Assembly: GCA_934462715.1 (NCBI GenBank)
Contig: CAKSIJ010000008.1
Coordinates: forward strand, 1 to 64,000
From: an uncultured Clostridia bacterium
GTDB taxonomy: Bacteria; Bacillota; Clostridia; UBA1381
Length of the DNA stretch: 64,000 bases
Reading direction: 5' to 3'
A program made the translations under genes and the position numbers. Below are positions 17,867-26,754 of the stretch, piece after piece. The stretch's first letter is position 1. Each line of letters opens with the position of its first letter. The notes under the pieces are model-generated. The model saw only the letters and a list, made by a program, of their open reading frames with translations, was not told the origin of the DNA and ran no database searches.

Positions 17867-19399
17867 TTATTTTTTCTTAATAATCAATTTCACTTCATCT
17901 GTTTTCATAACGATTAAGCAAACGGCATATACAACCGCACCGATTACGGCACAGGCGGCGCATATTATCAGATTGCCGGTAAGACTTCCGCTCAATGCCG
18001 TGCTTAACGCTCTGTAAACAGCCGCAACAACCGCAGACATAATAAGTGCGGATATTAATGTTTTCAATATGCTTACTATATCGCTTTTTTCAAATATTCT
18101 GCCGTACATAACTCTTGTGCATACAAAATTCAATATTGCATTTACGGTCGAGCCGCCGGCAGTCGCAAGAGCAAGACCGTTGATTCCCAATTTGGGGGAC
18201 AAGGTGTAAGCAAGCGCTATATTTACCGCCATGCTTACAAGCGCATTTATCATAGGCGTTTTGGAATTTCTTCTCGAGAAAAACGCCTTTGACATAATCT
18301 CGTTAACCGAAAATCCGATCATGCCCACAGAGTAACAGGCAAGCGCAGCACTCGTCTGCATGGTATCCTGTGCGGTAAATTTCCCGTGCTCGTAAATAAC
18401 CGAAATAATCGGCTTCGACAAAATGATAAATCCTGCCATCAGCGGCAGTATCACTATGGCTATCGCTTTGAGAGAACTTACAAGAAGCTTTGACGCTTCC
18501 TCTCCGTTATCCGACGCATTGCTTTTTGAAAGCTTCGGAAATATCAGATTTGTAACAACAAATGAAAATACTCCGACCATAACGGTGTAAAGTCTGTTTG
18601 CATATTCAAGCATTGTTACTCCGCCGGCAAAGCCTGAGGCTATTCTTGTGTTTACAATGGAATAAAGCGGCTGAACCCATGTGCTTATAAGAAGCGGTCC
18701 GGCGAGCATAATCGCCGCCTTTATATTTTCGTCTTTAAGCTTTAAAGACGGCTTGAAGCGGTATCCTGTTTTTTTCAGCGCCGGCAGCTGTATTATAACC
18801 TGCAGGCTCCATGCTATAAGCATTGTAACCGCCAGTCCGTGTACTCCAAATTTCTTTCCGAACAGCGGAAAGTATGCGATAACCGCCAGATTTGAAACAA
18901 GGCTCATCAGCGCCGGTATATTAAATTCTCCGAAAGACTGCAATATTCCGACAAACGAAAATGCCGTTCCCGTAAATATAATCATCGGAAACATTATCTT
19001 TGTCAGCTCGCTTGCAAGAGCCTTTGTCTGTTCGTTAAACTCGGGCGCAAGTATTCCTATCAGACCGTCCGAAAAAATCAGTCCGAACACAGTAATAATC
19101 AGCGTGATCATTAATACCATGCCTATGAACTTATTCGCAAAGTCAAAGGCTTTCTTTTTATTCTCCTTATCCAGGATTCCGTTGAAAACAGGTATAAACG
19201 ATGCGGTTATTACTCCTCCGATTACTATATCGAAAAGCATGGTCGGCAGCTTTGTTGCCGTCATGTAAGCTTCTCCTATGTATCCGGTAGAAAAATATGC
19301 GGCGATAAGCATATCGCGCACCATACCGCACACCTTTGCAAGCAGCGTAGCCACAGTCATAAAGCCGGCAGTTCTGAGCATTTTATTTGTATCTGTCAT
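17867..19399 (-). CDS. murJ: MurJ/MviN-type lipid-linked glycan flippase
   Basis: A 510-residue MATE-like membrane protein with 14 predicted helices, starting MTDTNKMLRTAGFMTVATLLAKVCG, and containing the MviN hallmarks GMVRDMLIAAYFSTG and the VNTRIASGF segment. MurJ flips lipid II; paralogues in wall-polymer clusters move other lipid-linked units. Because this gene sits in the csaB cluster, it may serve the secondary polymer rather than peptidoglycan; the sequence alone does not separate the two. Confidence 0.88.
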   Translation of the reverse strand: MTDTNKMLRTAGFMTVATLLAKVCGMVRDMLIAAYFSTGYIGEAYMTATKLPTMLFDIVIGGVITASFIPVFNGILDKENKKKAFDFANKFIGMVLMITLIITVFGLIFSDGLIGILAPEFNEQTKALASELTKIMFPMIIFTGTAFSFVGILQSFGEFNIPALMSLVSNLAVIAYFPLFGKKFGVHGLAVTMLIAWSLQVIIQLPALKKTGYRFKPSLKLKDENIKAAIMLAGPLLISTWVQPLYSIVNTRIASGFAGGVTMLEYANRLYTVMVGVFSFVVTNLIFPKLSKSNASDNGEEASKLLVSSLKAIAIVILPLMAGFIILSKPIISVIYEHGKFTAQDTMQTSAALACYSVGMIGFSVNEIMSKAFFSRRNSKTPMINALVSMAVNIALAYTLSPKLGINGLALATAGGSTVNAILNFVCTRVMYGRIFEKSDIVSILKTLISALIMSAVVAAVYRALSTALSGSLTGNLIICAACAVIGAVVYAVCLIVMKTDEVKLIIKKK

Positions 19400-19470
19400 A
19401 AATTTTTATCCATTCCTTTTAAAGAATATTTCCTCGGGTAATTTCAATATTTTTCTCTGTTATCGGTACT

Positions 19471-20556
19471 TCAGCTTCTCAGCAAGTCTATCGCCGCTTT
19501 TGCGTTTTCTTCGGCTTTCTCTTTCATCACTGCGCACGCTTCGGTTAAATCATTCTTTATTTTTCCGGAATTCTTTATACAAAGCTCACCCAAATCCTCA
19601 AGCTCCGCACTGTAAACCCTGTCTGCGTCAACGCATATGCCCTTGTCGAGATACTCGACAACCCCCTTGACCTTAGGATCATATATCAAGCCTACGAACG
19701 GAACATTTGAAACCGCCGAATATATTAAGCTGTGCAATCTCATTCCTATCATCAGCTCCGCTCCGGAGATAAATTTCATCAGCTCCGGCAGAGTGCAGTC
19801 ATTTTCAAGTATAACCGCTTTTTTTACCATACCCTTTACAATTCTAAGGGTTATATCATAATCCTTTTCCTTTTGAAACGGGATAAATACGGGCAGCATA
19901 TTATATCTTGCGCTGAGATAATCGCACGCTGTCATTATTGTTTTTTCCAGCTCCTCCGGACTTTGATCCCTTACCGATATACAAAAATATTTTTGATTTT
20001 CGGAGATATTGTTTTTTTTCAGCAAACCGGAAATATCACAGTCTTTGTCATATTCCAGACCGAATACCGAATCTGCACAGAGCCTTATGTCAGGCTTGTC
20101 CACACCAATTTTTTTAAGACATTCAAGCGCCATTTTGTCACGCAGCGTAATAAGGTTTACATTGTTCAGTATTTTTGCGGTTTTTTCGGTATTTTCATAG
20201 CTTAAAGGTCCTATTCCGTTAGCGTAAAGCATTACCTTTTTCCCGAAAAGCCGTGCGATACGAATTACCGTCAGATAATAAAGCAAAGACTTTGTGCTCG
20301 TCTTGTCCTGTATAAGCGTTCCGCCGCCGGCTATAAGCATTTTGCAGGTCAGAATCGCCTTTAAAAGAGAAAACGGATTATCTCTTTTTACCGCTTTGAC
20401 ATTATAAATCTGTGAGGTTTCCTTAGGATTTTTCGACAAAACGGTTATTTTCAAACTGCCGTCAAGCTTTCTCAACTGCTGAAGCATTGATAAAAGCAAT
20501 GCGTCGTCACCGCTGTTTTTAAAGCCGTAATATCCGAGAATCAATATATCGCTCAA
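19471..20556 (-). CDS. csaB: CsaB-type polysaccharide pyruvyl transferase
   Basis: A 361-residue cytoplasmic enzyme of the polysaccharide pyruvyl transferase family. The N-terminal ILGYYGFKNSGDDALL, the central VMLYANGIGPL and the C-terminal MIGMRLHSLIYSAV (with the conserved Arg and His for phosphoenolpyruvate) are as in CsaB. CsaB ketalises pyruvate onto wall-polymer sugars, and this pyruvyl group is what SLH domains recognise. Three SLH proteins occur in this window, which gives the gene a direct purpose. It is part of the run 21854 to 12827 on one strand. Confidence 0.92.
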   Translation of the reverse strand: MSDILILGYYGFKNSGDDALLLSMLQQLRKLDGSLKITVLSKNPKETSQIYNVKAVKRDNPFSLLKAILTCKMLIAGGGTLIQDKTSTKSLLYYLTVIRIARLFGKKVMLYANGIGPLSYENTEKTAKILNNVNLITLRDKMALECLKKIGVDKPDIRLCADSVFGLEYDKDCDISGLLKKNNISENQKYFCISVRDQSPEELEKTIMTACDYLSARYNMLPVFIPFQKEKDYDITLRIVKGMVKKAVILENDCTLPELMKFISGAELMIGMRLHSLIYSAVSNVPFVGLIYDPKVKGVVEYLDKGICVDADRVYSAELEDLGELCIKNSGKIKNDLTEACAVMKEKAEENAKAAIDLLRS

Positions 20557-20620
20557 GCTTTTTCACCTCTTTATACTATCTCTGATTAACTATGATTTCT
20601 TTCGCAAAGGACGCATCTAT

Positions 20621-20726
20621 AACGTGAAAAGATATACAAGCAGGTTGCCTTTTTTAGAGGTGACGGCGTATGTTTATACTCCTAACCTCAAAAACCGGTA
20701 AGATTCGCAGTATATTTTTAACGTTA
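20621..20726. repeat. Long palindromic repeat, copy 1
   Basis: About 105 bp with ends AACGTGAAAA and TTTTTAACGTT, containing GCAAGCAGGTTGCC and GAGGTGACGGCGTATG then ACTCCTAACCTC. It ends inside the TAA stop codon of the GT4 gene at 20724. Other copies are at 23261-23364 and twice at 53607-53855. It has no transposase, so it is a MITE- or REP-like element. Confidence 0.75.
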
Positions 20727-21854
20727 TTTTTTATGCTTTTTCAGGCAGGCTTTATATGCCTTTTCGGTATCGTCGGCCATTCTTTTTACCGAATATCTTT
20801 CTTTTATGAGATTTCTTCCGTATTGAGAGATTCTTTTAACGTCATCGTCCCACATACCGAAAAATTCGCCTATTTCCTGAGTAAGACGTTCCTCGGTGGA
20901 TTTTTCACACCCTCTGCAGCAGAAGTTTGTATCTATACCGATTTGAAGCTTGTCCTCGTCAAACAAGCCGATATATCCCTCGTTTCCGGCAATGATAACA
21001 GGCTTTGCCTCCGCCATGGCTTCAAGTGCGGATCTTGAAACGCCGACAAACAATTTTGCCGGAGATATCAAGCTTGCAATATCAACCCTTGCGCCGGCAA
21101 GCTTTATTGCGTTTCTTCCGAGCTTTTTGTTAACGTTTTCGGCAAGCTCATTAACTCTGTCAAAGTCATTTCCGCCGCCCACGATAAGAAGATTAAGATT
21201 TTCGATTATTTTATCAAGTGCTTCAACCGCATCTATGAGAAGCTTTGCGACAAGGCTTCTGTCCTCGTCCATACGGCTTATATAAACTATATTGTTTCCG
21301 TCCTTATCAAGGTCAAACTCTCTGCAAACCTCCGAGCTGTCAAGCTTATCCGAGAACTTTTCGGTATCTATGCCGTTTATGGTGACAAAAATATCCTCTT
21401 CCTTTGTTTTGTAGTTATCCATAAGATATTTTTTTATGTCCTCGCTTACGGCAACAGTTTTTTCTCCCCAGTCGGTCAGATACTTCAGTCCGTGACCGGT
21501 TTCAAACACCCAGTGTGCGGTGGTGACAAACGGAAATTTCATTTTCTTGTGAAGCCGTCCGAGCAAAAATGACGGTATACGGGCATGGGAATGTACAAGC
21601 TCAATATTTTTGTCTTTAATTATTTGGCGCAGACCCTTATATGACTTTATCATATCCCCCGGCTTTTTCGAATGTAGAGGAAGAGTATAATGCTTTATTC
21701 CTGCGTCCTCTAATTCCTTAACATATACGCCGCCGTTTGATACGACTGTAATTTTATATCCCCTTTTGGCAAGCTCCTTTGAAAGCTCCACAACATGAGT
21801 TTCGGCACCGCCTATATCCAACTGCATCAGTGCCATTAACAAATTGCACTTCAT
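20724..21854 (-). CDS. GT4-family glycosyltransferase
   Basis: A 376-residue GT-B enzyme from the ATG at 21854 (MKCNLLMALMQLDIGG), which has a GGTGG ribosome site; an upstream in-frame ATG at 21887 has none. Motifs: glycine-rich DIGGAETHVVELS, the VHSHARIPSFLLG histidine, VYISRMDEDRS at the domain hinge, and SRSALEAMAEAKPVI in place of the EX7E motif. It probably starts or extends the polymer made by the neighbouring cluster. Its last codons lie at the edge of a palindromic repeat. Confidence 0.85.
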   Translation of the reverse strand: MKCNLLMALMQLDIGGAETHVVELSKELAKRGYKITVVSNGGVYVKELEDAGIKHYTLPLHSKKPGDMIKSYKGLRQIIKDKNIELVHSHARIPSFLLGRLHKKMKFPFVTTAHWVFETGHGLKYLTDWGEKTVAVSEDIKKYLMDNYKTKEEDIFVTINGIDTEKFSDKLDSSEVCREFDLDKDGNNIVYISRMDEDRSLVAKLLIDAVEALDKIIENLNLLIVGGGNDFDRVNELAENVNKKLGRNAIKLAGARVDIASLISPAKLFVGVSRSALEAMAEAKPVIIAGNEGYIGLFDEDKLQIGIDTNFCCRGCEKSTEERLTQEIGEFFGMWDDDVKRISQYGRNLIKERYSVKRMADDTEKAYKACLKKHKK

Positions 21855-22078
21855 TCCACCAGCCGCCTTTCGTTTTTTATTCAGCATAAAATAATTTATA
21901 ATATGTAAAACAATAATAATCTTCTGTTATCAGTCAATATACAGAATCTATTATATACTATTTTCTCTAAATTAGCAACACTTAAATCCAATATTTATTA
22001 AAAATTAATATTTATCTCCAATTTGTAATAAAAACCGATTTATTATTATTGACAGCATACAAAAAATCAAAACAAAAA

Positions 22079-22102
22079 CCTCTTAAACCGATGTTTAAGA
22101 GG
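22079..22102 (-). terminator. Terminator of rnpB
   Basis: Stem CCTCTTAAAC/GTTTAAGAGG followed on the minus strand by TTTTTGTTTT, 16 bases past the RNase P RNA 3' end. Confidence 0.85.
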
Positions 22103-22117
22103 CAATGTTTAAAATTG

Positions 22118-22450
22118 TATAAGCAAATCTGTAAGCCGGGTTCTGTATTTGATGATTATCTGTCTGTGACCCGATATTACTATCGGGTTCAAGCCATCGG
22201 TTGTGAAATGCCGAGCAGGCTTAATTCCACTGTCGATGTTGCTCCGGGTGGGGTTTACACGGGAATTCAGTTACCATCTTCCCTGTGAGCTCTTACCTCA
22301 CATTTCCACAATCACCGAAAAATCGGTATTTATTTTCTGTTGCACTGTCCTTGGAGTCGCCTCCACCGGGTGTTACCCGGCACCCTGCTCTGCGGAGCCC
22401 GGACTTTCCTCACGCACCGTAGTGCCCGCAATCATCTGACTTACTTATAA
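22118..22450 (-). ncRNA. rnpB: RNase P RNA, class A
   Basis: The minus strand contains the universal GAGGAAAGTCCGGGCTCC core and ACAGAACCCGGCTTA near the 3' end, which together form P4 and the conserved core. Ends were set by the P1 helix: TATAAGTAAGTC at the 5' end pairs with GATTTGCTTATA at the 3' end. The GAGGTAAGAGCTCAC hairpin is the class A P13/P14 element. Length is about 333 nt. This is the catalytic subunit that trims tRNA 5' leaders. Confidence 0.95.
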
Positions 22451-22489
22451 CTTTAAATATTATCTAAGTACTTAACAACTTACCATCCT

Positions 22490-22518
22490 ATAATAACATT
22501 TTTTTCTTGTTTTGTCAA
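22490..22518 (-). promoter_or_regulatory. rnpB promoter
   Basis: TTGACA, 17-base spacer, TATTAT on the minus strand, about 35 bases before the mature RNase P RNA. Confidence 0.75.
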
Positions 22519-22639
22519 GTATAACATATCGGCAGCCCACGGTTTTTGAATGAGTAAACAAAATGTTAACAAAAAATAATATCACAGATATGAATTTTAT
22601 GAGATAATAAAATAAAAACGGTGATCGGCAGCCCGGATT

Positions 22640-23158
22640 TTATTTAAAGCCCTGCGACGCAGCGGAAACCAAATCTCCGCCCGTCCTTATCACGCTCCAT
22701 TCCCCGATCAGCCGTCCGAGCGAAAAGGAAGCGTTTGCCGGAGATGTGGACGGCAGAACCGCCGCTTTATCCGAATATCCGCAATCCGCATATTTTTTAA
22801 AATATCTCCATGCGGTTTTGCCGTTGACGAAAATCCTTTTAATCGGTGCATTATTCAGAATAACCGCCAGATCATTGGGTATGACATTTCTTATTGTACT
22901 ATCCGCACTTCCGCTGATTTCGCATGAAGCAATCACGTCCCAGAGGGCAATTTTATTCTGTCTTAAAAACTCCTTTTTCTCATCAATTGTATGAGGTACG
23001 GTGCAACCGAAAATACTTGCGGTAACTTTCCAGAAACGATTTTGCGCATGACCGTAAAAAAATCCCGTTTCCCTCGATTTCACCGACGGAAAGCTGCCGA
23101 GTATCAGAATCTCGGAATCATTGCAAAAGAAAGGCGGTATAGGGTGTACTGTTATCAT
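22640..23158 (-). CDS. Uracil-DNA-glycosylase-fold protein, DNA-deoxyinosine glycosylase type
   Basis: A 172-residue protein from the ATG at 23158, which has GGAGG seven bases upstream. The open frame continues upstream to 23278, but that part reads through a repeat element and is not real coding sequence. The UDG-fold signatures are LILGSFPSVKSRETGFFYGH at the N-terminus and VLPSTSPANA near the C-terminus, the latter typical of the deoxyinosine-glycosylase branch (TIGR04274). It would excise deaminated purines from DNA. It stands alone downstream of the TetR gene and upstream of rnpB. Confidence 0.8.
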   Translation of the reverse strand: MITVHPIPPFFCNDSEILILGSFPSVKSRETGFFYGHAQNRFWKVTASIFGCTVPHTIDEKKEFLRQNKIALWDVIASCEISGSADSTIRNVIPNDLAVILNNAPIKRIFVNGKTAWRYFKKYADCGYSDKAAVLPSTSPANASFSLGRLIGEWSVIRTGGDLVSAASQGFK

Positions 23159-23167
23159 TTTAACCTC

Positions 23168-23235
23168 CGTAACGCCGCCATACGGCGGCTCAAATCTCAA
23201 CGCGAAAAAGATGCGCAGCGTATTTTTTGCGCTAA
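23168..23235. repeat. Short hairpin plus internally deleted long repeat
   Basis: GCCGCC-ATAC-GGCGGC followed by CTCAAATCTCAACGCGAAAA and then directly by GATGCGCAGCGTATTTTTTG. This is a short SD-proximal hairpin joined to a long repeat that lost its middle. The hairpin lies just upstream of the ribosome site of the gene that starts at 23158. Confidence 0.65.
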
Positions 23236-23260
23236 TCCGCCGTGCTGCGGCATAAATCCA

Positions 23261-23364
23261 AACGCGAAAAAGACGCAAGCAGATTGCCTTTTTGAGAGGT
23301 GACGGCGTATGTTTATACTCCTAACCTCGAAAAGAGGTAAGATGCGCAGCGTATTTTTTGCGTT
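23261..23364. repeat. Long palindromic repeat, copy 2
   Basis: Near-complete copy running from AACGCGAAAA to TTTTTTGCGTT, two bases before the stop codon of the TetR gene. It is preceded by another short hairpin (23236-23250). Inside, an AGAGGTG ribosome-like site precedes an ATG that opens a short frame starting MFILLTSKRGKMRS; this frame is broken in other copies. Confidence 0.75.
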
Positions 23365-23366
23365 GA

Positions 23367-23939
23367 TTATTTTATCGAATTGATCCCTTTAAACATCATA
23401 TTTGCCGTTATTTCCGCCATTTCCTGAGGTGTTTCTTTCATTCCTCCGTTAAGCCATTCCTGAAATATTCCGATAAATCCCGAAACCGCAAAATGGTAAA
23501 AATATTTAAGCTCCGTTGTCTTGCCGACATTCATTTCATAATACATACTCGACAGACATTTTTCCTTTACAATGTTTTTAAGCCGGTCAACAAACAGAGC
23601 GCTGCCGTTTTTTCCTATCAGTGCCATAACTATATCCGATTCTGCGGCTATATGCTCGAATATATCGGCAAGAACAGAGGTTAAGGTTTTCTTTGATCCG
23701 TCCACCTCATATTCGTCAAACACCTTGTAAAATTCCTCAAACATTTCGTTTTGTATGCTTTCGACCATATCGTATATATCTTTATAATGAAGATAAAACG
23801 TACCTCTGTTAATATCAACCAATTCGGACAATTCTCTGACCGTGATGTTTTTTATCGGCTTTTCATTCATAAGCTGTGCCAATCCGTCACGCAGCAGCTT
23901 TTTTGTTTTTCTTACTCTGCGGTCCTCTGTTTTTTCCAT
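23367..23939 (-). CDS. TetR/AcrR-family transcriptional regulator
   Basis: A 190-residue one-component regulator. The helix-turn-helix lies at about 10-55 (TKKLLRDGLAQLM, ITVRELSELVDINRGTFYLHYKD), with the FYLHY motif typical of the family. The C-terminal ligand domain (about 75-190) is of the TetR_C_33-like kind found with many Firmicutes regulators of unknown ligand. There is no divergent transporter gene, so the target is not evident. Confidence 0.9.
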   Translation of the reverse strand: MEKTEDRRVRKTKKLLRDGLAQLMNEKPIKNITVRELSELVDINRGTFYLHYKDIYDMVESIQNEMFEEFYKVFDEYEVDGSKKTLTSVLADIFEHIAAESDIVMALIGKNGSALFVDRLKNIVKEKCLSSMYYEMNVGKTTELKYFYHFAVSGFIGIFQEWLNGGMKETPQEMAEITANMMFKGINSIK

Positions 23940-24091
23940 AATTGCCTATACTCCTTTTGCAAAACAAGTCTTTAAATGTTTGGTTTTGTTAACCCATTCG
24001 CATTTTACTACAGTTTTCTTTTATCCGACTGTGTTTATGTTATTATTATTATAATCTATTAATGAACATTTGTCAATAGGAATTATGGAAT

Positions 24092-24129
24092 AAAAAAGCA
24101 CAGAACCGCAAAAATACAGTTCCGTGCTT
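24092..24129 (-). terminator. Terminator of the spoVA genes
   Basis: Stem AAGCACGGAAC-type/GTTCTGTGCTT, 20 bases past the spoVAE stop, with TTTTTTA on the minus strand. Confidence 0.8.
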
Positions 24130-24149
24130 CAGTCTGATATTTCCGATAA

Positions 24150-24506
24150 TCAGCTGTTAGGCTTCGGTTTGAAAATTATCGCCGCCAAAAGTCCGAATAT
24201 CAGTGCTGCCGTAATTCCTGCCGCACCGGCAGTCATACCTCCGGCGAATATGCCGATAATTCCGTCCTCCTCAACCGCTTTTTTGACTCCCTTTGCAAGA
24301 GTACAGCCAAAACCGCTTAAAGGTATGGTCGCCCCTGCACCGGCGAAATTGATAAGCTTCTGATACCATCCGAAAATTTGCAGAATTACCCCGGCAACAA
24401 CATATGAAACAAGGATTCTCGCCGGCGTCATCTTGGTTTTATCTATCAGTATCTGTCCGATAACGCATATCAGTCCGCCCACAATAAAAGCTTTTACAAA
24501 AATCAT
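24150..24506 (-). CDS. spoVAE: Stage V sporulation protein AE
   Basis: A 118-residue membrane protein with four hydrophobic helices, matching the SpoVAE (SpoVAEB) subunit: it starts MIFVKAFIVGGLICVIGQIL and has the conserved GAGATIPLSGFG and AGGMTAGAAGITAAL glycine-rich segments. SpoVA proteins form the channel that imports and releases dipicolinic acid in the spore. It follows spoVAD, separated by 38 bases, so they are co-transcribed. The usual third core partner, spoVAC, is not beside them. Confidence 0.95.
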   Translation of the reverse strand: MIFVKAFIVGGLICVIGQILIDKTKMTPARILVSYVVAGVILQIFGWYQKLINFAGAGATIPLSGFGCTLAKGVKKAVEEDGIIGIFAGGMTAGAAGITAALIFGLLAAIIFKPKPNS

Positions 24507-24544
24507 TTTATGACCATTCCTTTCCTGTACGGCATAAAACCGGG

Positions 24545-25570
24545 TTATGCCTGATTTTTAAAATTGTTTGATATTTCAACAACATGAGAAATTGACGGAA
24601 TTGAGCTTCCCTGCTGCACTGTCATAGTATTCATCAGCGCACCTGTCGCCGCAACAAGTATTCTCGACAATTTGTTTTCCTTTAACATTCTGTAAACATA
24701 TCCGCACAGTACCGAAGCGCAGCAGCCGCAGCCGCTTCCTCCGGCATGAACGTCCTGAGCAATAATGTCGAATATCATTTTACCTGCGTCCTTGTGAACG
24801 CTGTAAATGTCATATCCCTTGCGGTTCAGAATATCACAGAGTATGTCCGAGCCTATTATCCCCAGATCTCCGGTCATTATCATATCATAATCATCGGGCT
24901 TGGTGTCTGTATCCTTGAAATGCGCAATCAGTGTATCGGCTGCCGCCGGTGCCATTGCCGCACCCATATTATTAACGTCCTTTATTCCCATATCAACTAT
25001 TTTCCCCGGTGTTACCGACGTTATATAAGGTCCGTCCCCGTCCGAGGAAATAATGCAGCTGCCCGAGCCCGTTACCGTCCATTGTGATGTCGGCGTTCTC
25101 TGACCTCCGTATTCAAGAGGAAAGCGGAACTGCTTTTCCGCAGTGCAGAAGTGGCTTGACGTTACGCAAAGCGTGCGTTTTCCGTATCCTCCGCCAACCG
25201 TCATGGCAGCAAGAGAGAGCGACTCCGTCATGGTCGAGCAGGCGCCGTAAAGTCCGAAAAACGGAATGTCAAAATCCTTTAGAGCATAATTTGCGCCTAT
25301 ACATTGATTTATAAGATCACCTGCGAACAAATAATCTATATCCTCTTTTTTCAGATCCGCTTTTCTGATAGCAAGCTCCGCCGTATTCTTTATCAGCTTG
25401 CTCTCGGTTTTTTCCCACGATTTTTCTCCCCACCTGTCATCCTCCAGGATATAGTCAAAGAAATGCGCCAGCGGTCCCTCTCCCTCTTTTTTGCCGACTA
25501 TCGACGCAGTCTCCGCTATCGAGGGAGGATTTTTAAATGCTATTGTCTGTTTTCCGACTTTGTTGTTCAT
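24545..25570 (-). CDS. spoVAD: Stage V sporulation protein AD
   Basis: A 341-residue soluble protein with the thiolase-like fold of SpoVAD, the subunit that binds dipicolinic acid in the spore channel. Recognisable stretches are the N-terminal GKQTIAFKNPPSIAETASIV, FGLYGACSTMTESL, and the C-terminal AGGSGCGCCASVLCGYV. Length matches the family. Expected expression is in the forespore under sigma-G, but I could not define a sigma-G promoter. Confidence 0.95.
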   Translation of the reverse strand: MNNKVGKQTIAFKNPPSIAETASIVGKKEGEGPLAHFFDYILEDDRWGEKSWEKTESKLIKNTAELAIRKADLKKEDIDYLFAGDLINQCIGANYALKDFDIPFFGLYGACSTMTESLSLAAMTVGGGYGKRTLCVTSSHFCTAEKQFRFPLEYGGQRTPTSQWTVTGSGSCIISSDGDGPYITSVTPGKIVDMGIKDVNNMGAAMAPAAADTLIAHFKDTDTKPDDYDMIMTGDLGIIGSDILCDILNRKGYDIYSVHKDAGKMIFDIIAQDVHAGGSGCGCCASVLCGYVYRMLKENKLSRILVAATGALMNTMTVQQGSSIPSISHVVEISNNFKNQA

Positions 25571-25586
25571 CTTTATCCTCCATTAA

Positions 25587-26612
25587 TTATACGCTTACTT
25601 CAGGATATAATTTTTCAATAATTCTCTGATTTATTGTTTTTTCAACCGAATTTTTTTCATAACACATATACTTATAAAGCAGCTCTGCCATATCCTCTTT
25701 TGTTAAAGGCTCGTTCGGTCTTAAATAATTGTCCTTATCCGTGATTATTTCCGCCGTGCAAAGACGTTCAATGCTTTTCACGGCATAATCCGGAATTTGT
25801 GCCGAATCTTCAAACGCAGGAGCTTCGCGGATTTCGGATTTTAAACCCATTGCACGGTCGAGCATACATAAAAACTCCGCTCTTGTAACAATGTCGTCCA
25901 ATCTCAGATCAGCTTCACCGGCATACTGTTCACCGTATATTATTCCGGACTTGCAGGCATAATATACCTCATCATCATAATTTCCCGAAAAAATACCGTC
26001 TGCGGAAAATGCGCCTGCCGGCAGTGCGGCGTCTTGCCGCGCCGTTCTTGATATATGTGCAATACAGCCTGCTGCGGCTGAACGTGTAACAGCCGACTGC
26101 GGATAAAAATAATAATTTATTCCTATTTTGTCACCCTTTAATATATCGGCTTCAGCGAGCTTTTGCGCCGCATATTCCGATTTGCTTCCCATCATGTCAC
26201 TGTAACCGAATACGGAAAGCTTATTTTCGGCTGACGTATTTTTTATTTTTATACTGCACTTTGAAACGTTTGAAGTATATTTTCCGTTCGAAACCTTATA
26301 GTAAAACGTGTCTTTTCCGATGAAATTTTTGTGTGGAATATAGACAAAGGTCATATTAGCACCGTCGGCTTCAATAGTACCGTGCTTCGGGTAAAATGAT
26401 ATTTCAACCGTGCATATATTATCGCCGCTGAAATTGAAGCTGCTTTTTACCGGCTGATTTTTTTCTCCCTCAATATCTATAGGATATGTTTTTATTTCCT
26501 CGCCGTCAGCCGCCGCCATTTCTTCAAATACGTCCGTAAAGCCTTTATCCTCCGCAAAAGCCTGCGTATTGCAAAGCATAAAGGCAGAAATAAATATAAT
26601 AATATTTTTCAT
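25587..26612 (-). CDS. SLH-domain surface protein with Ig-like domain
   Basis: About 341 residues; signal peptide at 1-20 (IIIFISAFMLCNTQAFA). I choose the ATG at 26612 because the ATG at 26618 sits too close to the AAAGGA ribosome site. A beta-sandwich of bacterial Ig/cadherin-like type (about 45-120) ends in the FVYIPHKNFIGKDTFYYKVS pattern. Two to three SLH repeats follow (about 135-190, 200-260, 270-325), including LRPNEPLTKEDMAELLYKY. SLH domains are C-terminal here, unlike the S-layer protein. It is 17 bases upstream of spoVAD on the same strand and may be co-transcribed, suggesting a surface protein of sporulating cells. Confidence 0.82.
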   Translation of the reverse strand: MKNIIIFISAFMLCNTQAFAEDKGFTDVFEEMAAADGEEIKTYPIDIEGEKNQPVKSSFNFSGDNICTVEISFYPKHGTIEADGANMTFVYIPHKNFIGKDTFYYKVSNGKYTSNVSKCSIKIKNTSAENKLSVFGYSDMMGSKSEYAAQKLAEADILKGDKIGINYYFYPQSAVTRSAAAGCIAHISRTARQDAALPAGAFSADGIFSGNYDDEVYYACKSGIIYGEQYAGEADLRLDDIVTRAEFLCMLDRAMGLKSEIREAPAFEDSAQIPDYAVKSIERLCTAEIITDKDNYLRPNEPLTKEDMAELLYKYMCYEKNSVEKTINQRIIEKLYPEVSV

Positions 26613-26650
26613 ATACATAATTCCTTTCCCGTAATATTTATCCCTTAAAA

Positions 26651-26673
26651 ATTGTAAATGAAAATTTTACAAT
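26651..26673. promoter_or_regulatory. Inverted repeat upstream of the SLH/Ig gene
   Basis: ATTGTAAA and TTTACAAT arms separated by seven bases, about 40 bases before the start codon at 26612. It could be an operator or an mRNA leader hairpin. Confidence 0.35.
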
Positions 26674-26754
26674 CATAATAAAAGAATGATCATGTTTAGC
26701 TTTTCTGTTTTTGCAATGCATATACTGTAATATAATTACCTTAAATAGAAAAAA

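Noticed and set aside
22049..22439. Plus-strand frames across rnpB
   Set aside because: They are antisense to conserved RNase P RNA structure and have no independent support.
23159..23278. N-terminal extension of the deoxyinosine-glycosylase-type gene
   Set aside because: The extra 40 codons translate a repeat element; a GGAGG site precedes the ATG at 23158, and family proteins begin there.
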